Source: Imbricaverruca yamaguchii
Taxonomy: Eukaryota > Arthropoda > Thecostraca > Neoverrucidae
Assembly (NCBI GenBank): GCA_034440575.1
Contig: JAOTOL010001551.1
Location: forward strand, 947,501 to 1,011,500
Length of the DNA: 64,000 bases
Direction: 5' to 3'
Positions 31,846 to 43,773 of the stretch are shown here, piece after piece. How positions within the stretch are numbered: position 1 is the first letter of the stretch; each line of letters begins with the position of its first letter. The notes beneath the pieces are model-generated. The model was not told the origin of the DNA. It was given only the letters and a program-made list of their open reading frames with translations, and did no database searches. The position numbers and the translations under genes were made by a program.

Positions 31846-33962
31846 CTGCGGACGGGTACAGTGCGGATGGGTACAGTACGGACGGGTACAGTACTGGCGG
31901 GACGAATGGATACAGTAGGACGGGTACAGTACAGACGGGTACAGTACGGACGGGTTAGTACAGACGGGTACAGTACGGACGGGTACAGTACAGGACGGGT
32001 ACAGTACAGACGGGTACAGGTACAGTACGGACGGGTACAGTACGGACGGGTACAGTCAGGTACAGTCGGGTACACAGACGGGTACAGTACGGGTACAGTA
32101 CGGACGGGTACAGTACAGACGGTACAGTACGGACGGGTACAGTACGGGTACAGTACGGGTACAGTACGGACGGGTACAGTACGGACGGGTACAGTACGGA
32201 CGGGTACAGTACGGACGGGTACAGTACAGACGGGTACAGTACGGACGGGTACAGTACGGACGGGTACAGTACGGACGGGTACAGTACGGACGGGTACAGT
32301 ACGGACGGGTACAGTACGGACGGGTACAGTACGGTACAGACGGGTACAGTACGGACGGACGGTACGGACGGGTACAGACGGGTACAGTACCGGACGGGAC
32401 GGGTACAGTACAGACGGGTACAGTACGGACGGGTACAGTACAGACGGGTACAGTACGGACGGGTACAGTACGGACGGGTACAGTACAGACGGGTACAGTA
32501 CGGACGGGTACAGTACGGACGGGTACAGTACGGACGGGTACAGTACAGACGGGTACAGTACAGACGGGTAACGTCGGACGGGTACAGTACAGACGGGTAC
32601 AGTACAGACGGGTACAGTACGGACGGGTACAGTACAGACGGGTACAGTACGGACGGGTACAGACGGGTACAGGTACAGACGGGTACAGTACGGACGGGTA
32701 CAGTACGGACGGGTACAGACGGACGGGTACAGTACGGACGGGTACAGTACGGACGGGTACAGTACAGACGGGTACAGTACAGACGGGTACAGTACGGACG
32801 ACGGGTACAGGACAGACGGACGGGTACAGACGGGTACAGTACGGACGGGTACAGTACGGACGGGTACAGTACAGACGGGTACAGTACAGACGGGTACAGT
32901 ACGGACGGGTACGGACGGGTACAGTACAGCGGAGGTACAGTACGGACGGGTACAGACAACAGTACGGACGGGTACAGTACGGACGGGTACAGTACGGACG
33001 GGTACAGTACGGACGGGTACATACGGGTACAGTACGGACGGGTACAGTACAGACGGGTACAGTACACGGACGGTAGGGTACAGTACAGACGGGTACAGTA
33101 CAACGGACGGTACAGTACGGACGGGTACAGTACAGACGGGTACAGTACGGACGGGTACAGTACAGACGGGCACGGACGGGTACAGACGGGTACGGACGGG
33201 TACAGACGGTACAGGACGGGTACAGTACGGACGGGTACAGTACGGACGGGTACAGTACGGACGGGTACAGTACAGTACGGACGGGGTACAGAGTACAGAC
33301 GGGACGGGCACGGGTACAGCACGGACGGGTACAGTACGGACAGTACACGGGACAGAAGGTACAGTACGGACGGGTACACGGACGGTACAGTACAGACGGG
33401 TACAGTACGGACGGGTACAGTACGGACGGGTACGACGACAGACGGGTACAGTACAACGGGTACGGACGGGTACAGTACGGACGAGGGTACAGTACAGACG
33501 GGTACAGACGGGTACAGTACGGACGGGTACAGTACAGACGGGTACAGTACAGACGGGTACAGTACGGACGGGTAAACAGTCACGGACGGGTACAGTACAG
33601 ACGGTACAGGACGGGTACGTACAGTACAGACGGGTACAGTACAGACGGGTACAGTACGACACGGGGTACAGTACGGGACAGTACAGACGGGGTACACGGG
33701 TACAGTACAGGGACAGACGACGGGGTACAGGTACAGGACGGGTACAGTACAGACGGGTACAGTACGGACGGGTACAGTACAGACGGGTACAGTACGGACG
33801 GGTACAGTACAGACGGGTACAGTACAGACGGGTACAGTACAGACGGGTACAGTACGGACGGGTACAGTACGGACGGGTACAGTACGGACGGGTACAGTAC
33901 GGACGGGTACAGTACGGACGGGTACAGTACAGACGGGTACAGTACGGACGGTACAGTACGGA
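31846..33962. repeat. 15-bp minisatellite GTACAGTACGGACGG, about 140 copies
   Basis: The largest array in the window, 2.1 kb. Units read GTACAGTACGGACGG or GTACAGTACAGACGG, with many partial units that lack the AGTAC part. The unit length is a multiple of three and mostly stop-free on the minus strand, producing a spurious 892-codon Tyr/Pro/Val-rich frame. The central part, about 32300-33700, is the most disordered. Confidence 0.97.
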
Positions 33963-34902
33963 TGCAGCGCGGCTGAACATCTGCAAACGATAACCGGGAG
34001 CTGACGGCTGTCCCTGAATGCGACGTCGCCGGTGTCGGGGCTGCCGGCCGGCCGGCCCTGAGTATGACGTCATCGGTGTCCAGTGCACACCCGGTGCACG
34101 CTGAGGTGCATACCGAAGCCAGTCGGCCAAACCTTCTGCAGCCGGCCGGGAGCCGCGGCGACAGACGTACAGGCACCTCGCGTCACTCGACCTCAGGCCG
34201 TCCCTGAAGTTTCAACTCACATTTGTGTCACTTGAAAACGTCCTTCGGTGTGAAGGTGATCTGCAGTGGTCGGATTGCATTCACTGTCCTCGGGCGGTTG
34301 CCTTTCGGACGCGGGTTCGGTCCACGTGTCTCCTACTGTTTTTTTTAGGTGAGGAAGAGGGGGTGGGGGCCTGAGGCTACAGCCTACCGAAATCGAGACT
34401 TGGCAGGCAAGCACATATGATAGAAATCCAGGCGGCATTGTTTTTTTTGCGGTTACGTGCATCCCTGGTAATTGGCTTCGTCTCAGCCGTGAGGGCGGGT
34501 CGGGGTAAGCCTATCAAACCACTCAGACCGAACGGCGTCGGCCTAACGAACCCTCGCAATAAGCCGCTTCGTGTAGCATCGCTGCGTGACAATTAATTCG
34601 CCGGATTGAAGCTGTGGGCAACGTCACCGGTGAAAAAGCAGGATCCGACCACTACCCGGAGAAGTGGCCGGGTGAAATCGCTCAAAGTATGCGGCGCCTG
34701 ACGTCGTCCGACCAGGTATGGCCCCAGACTGCGACGGCGGGCACTTCATTGACAGGAGCCGGCTGTGCACGGCTCCACCGCTGGTCGATCGGCTGTCAGA
34801 TTGTGCGGAACTTCCTCCGGCCTGAGCACGGACCATTTGGCAGACCCTCAGTCAGTCAGGCAGCCCCAGACTATGATCGCGTCATAGCCTCGACATGAGG
34901 AC
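33963..34902. other. no gene seen
   Basis: GC-rich unique sequence to 34210 and again at 34600-34900. ATGCGGCGCCTGACGTCGTC near 34689 ends at CAGGTATGG, a weak donor-like site with little support as an exon. Confidence 0.35.
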
Positions 34903-35084
34903 GGGGGCGGGGGTGGCCGACTGGTCAAGGTGTCGGGCTATGGGTACCAAAGGTCCCGGGTTCGACACTAACGCCGCTCAGGACATTTCCCAATCCCGCG
35001 GCCCACCGAAGAAACAGTGTGGCGGCGCCATTAGCCGTGAATGTGCATAAAGTGCGTCGTGAACCGCTCAATAAACAATAAACA
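34903..35084 (+). mobile_element. tRNA-derived SINE, family C, copy 3
   Basis: A box TGGCCGACTGG, B box GGTTCGACAC, body ACATTTCCCAATCCCGCGG, 3' motif AAAGTGCGTCGTGAACC and tail AATAAACAATAAACA. The 11-bp flanks GACATGAGGAC (34892-34902) and GACATGCGGAC (35085-35095) differ at one base. Confidence 0.92.
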
Positions 35085-35091
35085 GACATGC

Positions 35092-35318
35092 GGACAGGTA
35101 GCAGGCAGGGCCGACACAACAGGACATGGGAGCGGGGAGCAGGCAGGGCCGACACAACAGGACATGGGAGCAGGACAGGGCCGACAGAACAGGACATGGG
35201 AGCGGGGAGCAGGCAGGGCCGACACAACAGGACATGGGAGCGGGGAGCAGGACAGGACCGACACGACAGGTCATGACATGAAACAGGACAGGACATGGGA
35301 GCAGGGAGCAGGACAGGG
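35092..35318. repeat. 38-bp minisatellite next to SINE tail
   Basis: Units contain CAGGGCCGACACAACAGGAC and ATGGGAGCGGGGAGCAGG. Full units are 38 bp; some are shortened. The array starts at the right target duplication of the SINE, so the insertion abuts or pre-dates the expansion. Confidence 0.9.
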
Positions 35319-35541
35319 CCAGCCCGTGGTCAGAGCAGGCACGTGACGTCTTCAGCTTGACCGGCGTGTCGCGTGGTCGATCCGCTCTGGCCGCGCTGTC
35401 GCCGCAGAGGCGGACCTGGAGCGCGCTCGGCGGGTCGACGGTGTCGACATCCTGACGACGCTCCGGCGGCGAGCTGAGACGCGCGCCTTGCAGGCGGATA
35501 TTTGCACATCCAGCAGCTGCATGGTGATGTCAATCACGCCG
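35319..35541. other. no gene seen
   Basis: Short GC-rich unique spacer between two arrays. Confidence 0.4.
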
Positions 35542-35775
35542 ACAAGATGAGCGTGGAGTGGCCAACGCCAGCGGAGAGCGTGCGCTGTGCTGGCTGCCGG
35601 CAAGACGAGCGTGGAGTGGCCAACGCCAGCGGAGAGCGCGCGCTGTGCTGGCTGCCGGCAAGACGAGCGTGGAGTGGCCAACGCCAGCGGAGAGCGTGCG
35701 CTGTGCTGGCTGCCGGCAAGACGAGCGTGGAGTGGCCAACGCCAGCGGAGAGCGTGCGCTGCGCTGGCTGCCGGC
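35542..35775. repeat. 58-bp minisatellite, 4 copies
   Basis: Four nearly identical 58-bp units, each with GAGCGTGGAGTGGCCAACGC and GTGCGCTGTGCTGGCTGCC. Confidence 0.95.
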
Positions 35776-36004
35776 ACAGTTCAGGCCGCTGTGCGAGGCA
35801 GATGGACGACGGGAAATATGGAAATCCGGCACGTGAATTATTAAATCCGTACCGGCTGACGGCCGCGGCGCCCAAATATGTCCCGGGTGGATGCATAATT
35901 CTGCGCCGCGGGCCTCTGAACGTTCGGCGCTCCTGGCGGGCTGGAGTCGCCGCCATCCACACGCAGACGCCCAGCGTCGCGTCCGTCAATGGTCGGGACA
36001 AACC
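35776..36004. other. CpG-rich candidate 5' region
   Basis: High CpG density (GCGCCGCGGGCC, CGTTCGGCGCTCC, CCCAGCGTCGCGTCCGTC) immediately upstream of the candidate exon at 36005. No core promoter element was identified with confidence. Confidence 0.3.
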
Positions 36005-36043
36005 ATGACAAACACTAGCCGTCTGGATGCGTTTCGTCTGCAG
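36005..36043 (+). CDS. candidate first coding exon, 13 codons, unknown product (partial)
   Basis: The ATG at 36005 is in good context (AACC before it, A at -3). The frame MTNTSRLDAFRLQ ends at CAG followed by the strong donor GTGAGT at 36044, in phase 0. The CpG-rich upstream sequence would suit a promoter. Thirteen codons are too few to judge, so this rests only on start context plus donor. Confidence 0.28.
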
Positions 36044-36119
36044 GTGAGTCCGCGGGCGGCGCAGGGGAAGACAGGTCGGACGAGAAGCATTCGGAGCGTA
36101 GCTTTGGGTAGCACTTGTG

Positions 36120-36369
36120 AGGCCGCACCAGCAGATGTCAGGCCACATCAGGAGGTGTCAGGCCACATCAGCAGGTGTCAGGCCGCACTACCAGATGTCA
36201 GGCCGTAACGGCAGGTGTCAGGCCGCATCAGGAGGTGTCAGGCCACACCAGCAGATGTCAGGCCACATCAGGAGGTGTCAGGCCGTAACGGCAGGTATCA
36301 GGCCACATCAGGTGTCAGGCGGCACCAGCAGATGTCAGGCCGTAACGGCAGGTGTCAGGACGCATCAGG
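36120..36369. repeat. 20-bp minisatellite around AGATGTCAGGCC
   Basis: About 12-13 units of the form GGCCGCACCAGCAGATGTCA, with variants CACATCAGGAGGTGTCA and GTAACGGCAGGTGTCA. Confidence 0.93.
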
Positions 36370-36391
36370 TGTCAGACCTCGCCAACATGTC

Positions 36392-36720
36392 CGCACAATG
36401 CACAATGTATAATTATGTACGATATATTATTATGCACGATGCACAATTGTGTATGACGTAAAATTATTTATACTATACAATTATGTATAATGCACAATTA
36501 TGTATCATGTACATTGATGTACAATTTTACATTTTTATGGTTTCATTTCTTATATATATATATATATTATATTTTATTTATTATGTACTTCATTTTTAAT
36601 TTTACAATCACATCTTTTCATATATTATTATCTACAACGTACAACTATGCACAATGTGTCTAATGTCTACAATTATCTACAATGCACTATTATCCATAAT
36701 GCACAATTGTGTACCAGGAA
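36392..36720. repeat. AT-rich ACAATTATGTAT / TAATGCACAAT low-complexity tract
   Basis: About 330 bp of imperfect ATGCACAAT / ATTATGTA repeats with a (TA)n core near 36551, sharply distinct from the GC-rich surroundings. Confidence 0.85.
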
Positions 36721-36852
36721 TACATCTTATATACAGCCATCACGTATTACATACAATTGTTACATATTAAAAAATGCCTCACATGTCATATACATCATAC
36801 ATTTCAAAGGAGGACCATCAGTGATAGTGTGTCACTGGACCTTCATCTCATC

Positions 36853-37123
36853 ACCATCCTGCTCCCACGCCCCCGTTTTGCGGTGGGCTTCGCTCGAGTA
36901 GCCCGCCTACCGCCGGCGTGGTACACGCCAGAGACTGTACACCTCCATCACGCTCCCACACCCGCATTTTTTTCAGTGGGCTTCGCTCGAGTGGACGCCT
37001 ACCGCGTGCGTACTGCACGCCAGAGACTGTACATCACCATCCCGTACCCATGTTCTGAGTTTGCGGTGGGCTTCACTCGAGTGGATGCCGTTTGCGTGCT
37101 GGACGCCAGAGACTGTACAGAAA
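36853..37123. repeat. three diverged ~90-bp tandem copies
   Basis: GGTGGGCTTCGCTCGAGT starts copies near 36881, 36976 and 37064; each continues to CACGCCAGAGACTGTACA. The units differ by 10-20%, older than the neighbouring arrays. Confidence 0.88.
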
Positions 37124-37170
37124 CTGTCGCTCCGATTGGATTGGATGACGTTCGTCACGCTGCCGGTGGG

Positions 37171-38762
37171 TCGGCGTGACACAGTCGGCAGCGGCGTGAC
37201 ACAGTCGGCAGCGGCGTGACACAGTCGGCAGCGGCGTGACACAGTCGGCAGCGGCGTGACACAGTCGGCAGCGGCGTGACACAGTCGGCAGCGGCGTGAC
37301 ACAGTCGGCAGCGGCGTGACACAGTCGGCAGCGGCGTGACACGGTCGGCAGCGGCGTGACACAGTCGGCAGCGGCGTGACACGGTCGGCAGCGGCGTGAC
37401 ACAGTCGGCAGCGGCGTGACGCGGTCGGCAGCGCTGACAGAGGCTACAGTCGGCATGCAGTCGGCAGCGCGTGACACGGTCGGCAGCGGCGTGACACAGT
37501 GGCAGCGGCGTGACACGTCGGCAGCGGCGTGACACGTCGGCAGCGTGACAGTCGGCAGCGGCGTACAGTCGGCAGGGCGTGACACGTCGGCAGCGGCGTG
37601 ACACGGTGCACGGACACGTGGCAGCGGCGTACAGTCGGCGCGGCGTGACACAGTCGGCAGCGGCGTGCACGTCGGCAGGGCGTGACACAGTCGGCAGCGG
37701 CGTGACAGTCGGCAGCGGCGTGACACGGTCGGCAGCGGCGTGACACGGTCGGCAGCGGCGTGACACGGTCGGCAGCGGCGTGACACAGTCGGCAGCGGCG
37801 TGACACGGTCGGCAGCGGCGTGACACGGTCGGCAGCGGCGTGACACGGTCGGCAGCGGCGTGACACAGTCGGCAGCGGCGTGACACGGTCGGCAGCGCGT
37901 GACACGGTCGGCAGCGGCGTGACACGTCGGCAGCGGCGTGACACAGTCGGCAGCGGCGTGACACGTCGGCAGCGGCGTGACACAGTCGGCAGCGGCGTGA
38001 CACGGTCGGCAGCGGCGTGACACGGTCGGCAGCGGCGTGACACGGTCGGCAGCGGCGTGACACAGTCGGCAGCGGCGTGACACAGTCGGCAGCGGCGTGA
38101 CACAGTCGGCAGCGGCGTGACACGATCGGCAGCGGCGTGACACAGTCGGCAGCGGCGTGACACAGTCGGCAGCGGCGTGACACAGTCGGCAGCGGCGTGA
38201 CACGGTCGGCAGCGGCGTGACACAGTCGGCAGCGGCGTGACACAGTCGGCAGCGGCGTGACACAGTCGGCGGCGGACACGGTCGGCAGCGGCGTGACACA
38301 GTCGGCAGCGGCGTGACACAGTCGGCAGCGGCGTGACACAGTCGGCAGCGGCGTGACGGCAGCGTCCGGCAGCGGCGTGACACAGTCAGCCGCAGCGGCG
38401 TGACACAGTCGGCAGCGGCGTGACACGGTCGGCAGCGGCGTGACACGGTCGGCAGCGGCGTGACACAGTCGGCAGTCGGCAGCGGCGTGACACAGTCGGC
38501 AGCGGCGTGACACAGTCGGCAGCGGCGTGACACGATCGGCAGCGGCACAGTCGGCAGCGGCGTGACACGGTCGGCAGCGGCGTGACACGGTCGGCAGCGG
38601 CGTGACACAGTCGGCAGCGGCGTGACGCGGCCGCAGCGGCGTGACACGTCGGCAGCGGCGTGACACGGTCGGCAGCGGCGTGACACAGTCGGCAGCGGCG
38701 TGACACGGCCGGCAGCGGCGTGACACAGTCGGCAGCGGCGTGACACAGTCGGCAGCGGCGCG
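37171..38762. repeat. 20-bp minisatellite CGTGACACAGTCGGCAGCGG, about 79 copies
   Basis: Units read CGTGACACAGTCGGCAGCGG or CGTGACACGGTCGGCAGCGG. 37171-37430 and 37720-38270 are very regular; 37430-37720 is disordered with truncated units. Minus-strand Cys/Arg-rich frames up to 558 codons are artefacts. Confidence 0.97.
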
Positions 38763-38961
38763 CCGCGGTGACTGACCCAATCTCAAAATGGGACCGCCTC
38801 CGGCGTGCAGGGTGGCTGCTCGTGCCGACACAGCTTATCTCTAGCGCGGGGACTCGACGTTCCCAAAACGGCCCGCGCCCGGCAACGTATGGATGCACCA
38901 AGTTGTACTCCGTTGCAGGTGTAGTGATGTGTATTGTAACCAGGTGCAGGCTGGTTTACCG
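38763..38961. other. no gene seen
   Basis: A 200-bp unique spacer between two arrays. Confidence 0.4.
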
Positions 38962-39722
38962 CTGACCAGATGTAGGCAGGTGCACTGGTGATCAGGTGTA
39001 GGCAGGTGCACTGGTGACCAGATGTAGGCAGGTGCACTGATGACCAGATGTAGGCAGGTGCACTGATGACCAGATGTAGGCAGGTGTACTGGTGACCAGG
39101 TGTATGCAGGTGTACTGATGACCAGGTGTAGGCAGGTGTACTGATGACCAGGTGTAGGCAGGTGTACTGATGACCAGGTGTAGGCAGGTGTACTGATGAC
39201 CAGGTGTAGGCAGGTGTACTGATGACCAGGTGTAGGCAGGTGTACTGATGACCAGGTGTAGGCAGGTGTACTGATGACCAGGTGTAGGCAGGTGCACTGG
39301 TGACCAGGTGTAGGCAGGTGTACTGATGACCAGGTGTAGGCAGGTGTACTGATGACCAGGTGTAGGCAGGTGTACTGATGACCAGATGTAGGCAGGTGTA
39401 CTGGTGACCAGGTGTAGGCAGGTGTACTGATGACCAGGTGTATGCAGGTGCACTGGTGACCAGGTGTAGGCAGGTGTACTGATGACCAGGTGTAGGCAGG
39501 TGTACTGATGACCAGGTGTAGGCAGGTGCACTAATGACAAGGTGTAGGCAGGTGTACTGATGACCAGGTGTAGGCAGGTGCACTGGTGACCAGGATGTAG
39601 CAGGTGTACTGATGACCAGGTGTAGGCAGGTGTACTGGTGACCAGGTGTAGGCAGGTGTACCGATGACCAGGTGTAGGCAGGTGTACTGATGACCAGATG
39701 TAGGCAGGTGTACCGATGACCG
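38962..39722. repeat. 26-bp minisatellite, about 29 copies
   Basis: The unit contains GATGACCAGGTGTAGGCAGG and TGTACT. Variants GATGTAGG and TGCACTGG cluster at the left end. Confidence 0.97.
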
Positions 39723-39983
39723 GTATGCACGCAGACGTTACTGCACGTTATTGCACTTGCACTGCGGCTGAACCGGAGCCGTATTGGGGCTTGGCCGTCC
39801 CTCTCCCACCTTGTGATCCCTCTCCCCTCCTGAGTCTGCCCTGTGGCTGGCCATGCGGCACACCTCCACGGGACGCCGGCGGGCCGTGCAGGTCAGCAGC
39901 AGCGCCCCCAACGTGTAAGCTGACCCGCCGGTCACCTTACATCACGCATGACTGCGAAAACATTACATCACCGCAGCCGGTGA

Positions 39984-40025
39984 CCCCCGGCGGCCATCAC
40001 CGACTGCGGTGATGGCCGCCGGGGG
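39984..40025. repeat. perfect 19-bp GC-rich hairpin
   Basis: CCCCCGGCGGCCATCACCG (39984-40002) and its exact reverse complement (40007-40025) enclose ACTG. TACATCACGCA occurs on either side (about 39939 and 40189), so it may be the centre of a small palindromic element. Confidence 0.95.
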
Positions 40026-40356
40026 CACCTGACAGCCGCCCTGACACCAGTGGCACACCCACCAGCTCCGCTTGGCACTGGCTCTGGAACTGGCACTGGC
40101 ACTGACACTGGCACTGGGACGGACCACTGTCGCGCATCTGTTCCGACCCGTTGAACAATTGTGCGATTTTTTGTGGTGACCTACATCACGCAGTCGTAAG
40201 TGGATTCCTTTTGTCGCGGTCGCGATCCCGAATATCAATTTATTGACGAAAATATTTAGCCGGAGAAAAGACGTGGAGACAGGTTTGCGTGCCAGCGGCT
40301 ATCTGCGAGTCTCGACTGTTGCACCCGCGAGGAAACAGAAACCAGCAAGAATCTGA

Positions 40357-40410
40357 TAGTTTGTTATTAGGGCTTTAGGCCACATCGATTACATTGGTCA
40401 GGTAGCTGGA
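40357..40410 (-). mobile_element. hairpin mini-retroposon, copy 3 (diverged)
   Basis: The minus strand reads GCTACCTGACCAATGTAATC, then GATGTGGCCTAAAGCCC and TAATAACAAAC. The stem has decayed (GTGGCC for GCGCCC) and no clean target duplication remains. CTGGCA hexamers at 40080-40119 are a separate microsatellite. Confidence 0.8.
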
Positions 40411-40737
40411 TTGTCTTTATGTTTGTTTTTATGAGGATAGCTGGATTGTTTTTATGAATACCGAACACACTACCACAGCGCACTGCTCGCCGCGACTTGG
40501 ACCCGGCAACAGCCTCAAGTGGTGACAGGACCTGACGCCAGACGACTGATGAAACGGGCCCCATTGTTAGCAAATATTGACTCTGATGACCTGCAGCCCA
40601 TGCTTCCAGCGTATTTCTTCAGTGAGCAGTGGGATCGTTAAAGACGTGCGTCACGTTGGTATGGACCAGCATGCCAAGGGTACACGCTCTGATAGGATCA
40701 CTGTGGAGGCCTTGTCGCTGGGCATGGTGTTGGCGAC

Positions 40738-41160
40738 ATCCACGGTCCATCTGGTGACTCATGGAGAGCTCCATTGTCCACCTGGTGACTCATGGAGAGC
40801 TCCACGGTCCACCTGGTGACTCATGGAGAGCTCCATTGTCCACCTGGTGACTCATGGAGAGCTCCATTGTCCACCTGGTGACTCATGGAGAGCTCCACGG
40901 TCCATCTGGTGACTCATGGAGAGCTCCACGGTCCACGTGGTGACTCATGGAGAGCTCCACCGTCTACCTGGTGGCTCATGGAGAGCTCCACGGTCAATCT
41001 GGCGACTCATGGAGAGCTCCACGGTCCATCTGGTGACTCATGGAGAGCTCCATTGTCCACCTGGGACTCATGGAGAGCTCCACGGTCCATTTGGTGACTC
41101 ATGAAGAGCTCCGCGGTCCACCTGATGACTCATGGAGAGCTCCACGGTCCATCTGGTGAC
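40738..41160. repeat. 31-bp minisatellite, about 13 copies
   Basis: The unit contains GGTGACTCATGGAGAGCTCC followed by ACGGTCCACCT or ATTGTCCACCT. Confidence 0.96.
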
Positions 41161-42760
41161 TAGGGTTTACCTCCGGACCCAGTGTCGGCCACCTCCACGG
41201 TTCACCTGGTGGGTGACTCATCGAGTCACGGACGCCGTTCCGGGAACAGCGGGAGTAGGGCGGCACCCTCCCGGCGTGACATTGCAATGACATCACCCGC
41301 ATTCCTGTTATCGCCATAGTGCTGGCTTATGGTGGATTATCGAAAGTACGTTGGTTCCCCTGTTTCACTCAGCGTGGCGTTTGGCTGGAGTGGCCGATTT
41401 CATGTGTTCTCATAGCAGCCAGACCGTGGCACGATGTTCGACCATGCCTGGACTTCTCAGCGCAGGTGTCATCTCCTGTCTTGAACCGCACCGCACGCCT
41501 CGGCCTGTCCCGTCGCAGAAGTTCGCGTAGGATAGTGCTGAATATCTCCCGGCACGGAGGTGCGCTGGCCGGCAAGTCACGAGACGGCGTCCCAAGGTCA
41601 CACGGAGGCGTGCTGCGCTTCCAAGGTCGCCGCCTGCGGTACGGCTCGCCATTGGCTGATTGCGGAGTGAGTGGGCGATATTGGAACGTGGCCAAACAAG
41701 TGCGTCATGCTGCTGCTCCTGAAGACTTGCTGCTCAGGGGGGGGGCTGATGGTCGTTTTCACAAGCAATTGTCTCGGGAGGGTGTCTTTTATCGTGGAAA
41801 ACCAGCCCTCCCTGTTCACCTCTGACCATAATTCAGTATTCCGGAAGCGCACGACGCGTTTTTAATGGCTTATGCGATGCTTCAATGGTCCTTTTCATCA
41901 TCTGATGCCTCGAACGTACAATTTCTAGCGTGAAAACATGGGAGGTCTATAATTTCTCAAATAGTCCCTCGGTCCGTGCCAGGCGCAATATGTGCATTGT
42001 GATGGCGAATATTCATTTTGATCCATGATCAATCACTGTCATCCAGATCAGGTGTGACTGAGGATGTGGGGGCAGGAAGCAGCCCGTTATTGGTAGGGAC
42101 AAATGGTTTCACAAAGCCATTCCTTCAAACTGATCTCCTTTGGATCCATGCTAAAATTGAAAGGAATTGGTATTGAAACTTTCACACCTGCACTTTTGGT
42201 TCCTACCCCCTACAGTTAATCATATCGGTGTCATAAAGGCACATGAATAAGCACCCAGCAAATCGTCTTGGAAGGACTTTCGTGAGTATGAGATATGTAG
42301 GCATCCAGATATAGTAAAAGCGGTTGAACAGTTGTTTGACGGTGCTTCAACAACGGTTGTATGACCATTCAATAGCCGCTTCGGGACTCTCCGAAATTGT
42401 TTAAGCCTATTTACCATTTCAAGTATGGTAAGTGGCAGCATGGGCGTATGAATCATGAAGTGGCAGAGGCAGCTGTGGGAACTAACTTTAGACGATTTTA
42501 ACATTGACCCTATGGCGTTGCATGGCAAGGACCTATTTCAAAATGGCTCCTATACCACAACTTTTTGGCGGTTCTCTGCTCCTCCGAATGGCACTCATTT
42601 GGCGAGCTATGTTATGATCTGCAATTCCTCGACATCTAAAAAGAACGCCGTGTGTTCTTTTAGATGCTAAAAAGAACCCTTCATGAAAAGCTTCGGTCTT
42701 GGTAGAATAACCGGGCAATACGCGCTTAAAGAACAATGTAATAAATCACGAAGAGTATGC
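41161..42760. other. no gene seen
   Basis: Unique sequence. A plus-strand frame at 41319-41825 (168 codons) overlaps two minus-strand frames and has no recognised domain; it is probably chance in GC-rich DNA. AT-richer from 41850. Confidence 0.35.
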
Positions 42761-42895
42761 TTCCGGCCGGGTCACTGTCTTACGTCATTTAAGACGTTAT
42801 CACGTGACAGCGCCGACACTGCCAAGCATCGTCCGGCCGCGTCACTGCCGTACGTCATTTAAGGCGTCACGTGACAGCGCCGACACTCCATGCAT
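42761..42895. repeat. ~67-bp tandem duplication with TACGTCATTTAAG
   Basis: Two copies (about 42762-42829 and 42830-42895) share TCCGGCCG, TACGTCATTTAAGGCGT and CACGTGACAGCGCCGACACT. Each copy has an E-box CACGTG and a half-CRE CGTCA. Confidence 0.85.
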
Positions 42896-42982
42896 CGTCC
42901 GGCTGCGCTATGCCACGCAACGCTCTTCCAGAGACGATTAATCCAAGTGTTTGCCATTCGCAGTCATCGTGGCTCGGGGGAC

Positions 42983-43160
42983 AGGCGTACATGCTTGTCT
43001 TGTTTACCTCTCTTGCGTCAACAGGTTGTCAGTCAAAAGGTGGGTGGGTGGTCAATGGAATAGACTGCCTGCTGATGTTGTGGGGACTCCTTCAATGAAT
43101 GCATTTTAATATACGATGTATACATTTTTGGGTTGGATAATTTTGTTTCTGAGTTCTAGT
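42983..43160 (+). repeat. diverged ~170-bp direct repeat, copy 1
   Basis: TGTTTACCTCTCTTGCG, GTCAATGGAATAGACTGC and TCAATGAATGCATTT align in order with 43610-43773. An unidentified dispersed element present twice. Confidence 0.75.
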
Positions 43161-43609
43161 ACGTCGACAATGTCGTTTTAACCACCACCGCTGTGATTTA
43201 GTACATCGGTTGTGCATATTGCTAAAGCGAAACACGAGTGTTGCTCACACTATGAGCCGTCACCCAGGTCGTTGGTATTCCAATGGGGCGACATGTAATG
43301 TTGATCATTATTTAGCCAACAGGTCGGCTGCGACGCTGGGGATGCCCGCCACAGCGGTTGAAAATATAACCACTAAAGTATGTGCAACATGCAAAACAAC
43401 TAGGGTTATGCGTTGTGTCAAATATATGAAGATTCGTCGTTGTAAGTGAAGCTATGCTCAATTCATTAGGTACTGAAAGCTAGTTAATTTAAAATTGATA
43501 ATTGATGTGCTATGTCGTGAAACGACATCACACTGCTGCTGACTCAACCTAGATTCGGATCTGAAGGCTTTATTGGATGAACTCTCCTGACAATGGTCTC
43601 CCTGGCAAC
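43161..43609. other. no gene seen
   Basis: The AT-rich interval between the two direct repeats. A 79-codon plus-strand frame at 43210 is unrecognised. If the repeats are terminal, this would be the interior of the element. Confidence 0.35.
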
Positions 43610-43773
43610 ATGTTTACCTCCCTTACGCCCAACAGGTTTTCAGTCAAAGAATGGTTGGTCAATGGGACATGCTGTTTGCTGATGTTGCGGAGAGTCCATC
43701 ATTGAATGCATTTAACATTCAGGTGGACAATTTTTTTACGTTGGAGAATCTTGTTTTTTAGTTCTAATTAGTG
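43610..43773 (+). repeat. diverged ~170-bp direct repeat, copy 2
   Basis: Matches 42983-43160 over its whole length (TGTTTACCTCCCTTACG, GTCAATGGGACATGCTG, TTGAATGCATTTAACATT). Confidence 0.75.

Noticed and set aside
31452..34130. 892-codon minus-strand frame rich in Tyr, Pro, Val and Cys
   Set aside because: It follows the 15-bp minisatellite. Periodicity and the absence of any non-repeat domain show it is an artefact.
34614..34898. Possible exon ending MRRLTSSDQ before GTATGG
   Set aside because: Very short, a weak donor and no clear start context.
37073..38831. Cys/Arg/Ala-rich frames over 550 codons
   Set aside because: Products of the 20-bp array CGTGACACAGTCGGCAGCGG, not a cysteine-rich protein.
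41319..41825. 168-codon plus-strand frame
   Set aside because: Overlapping frames on the other strand, GC-rich composition and no recognisable domain or splice context.
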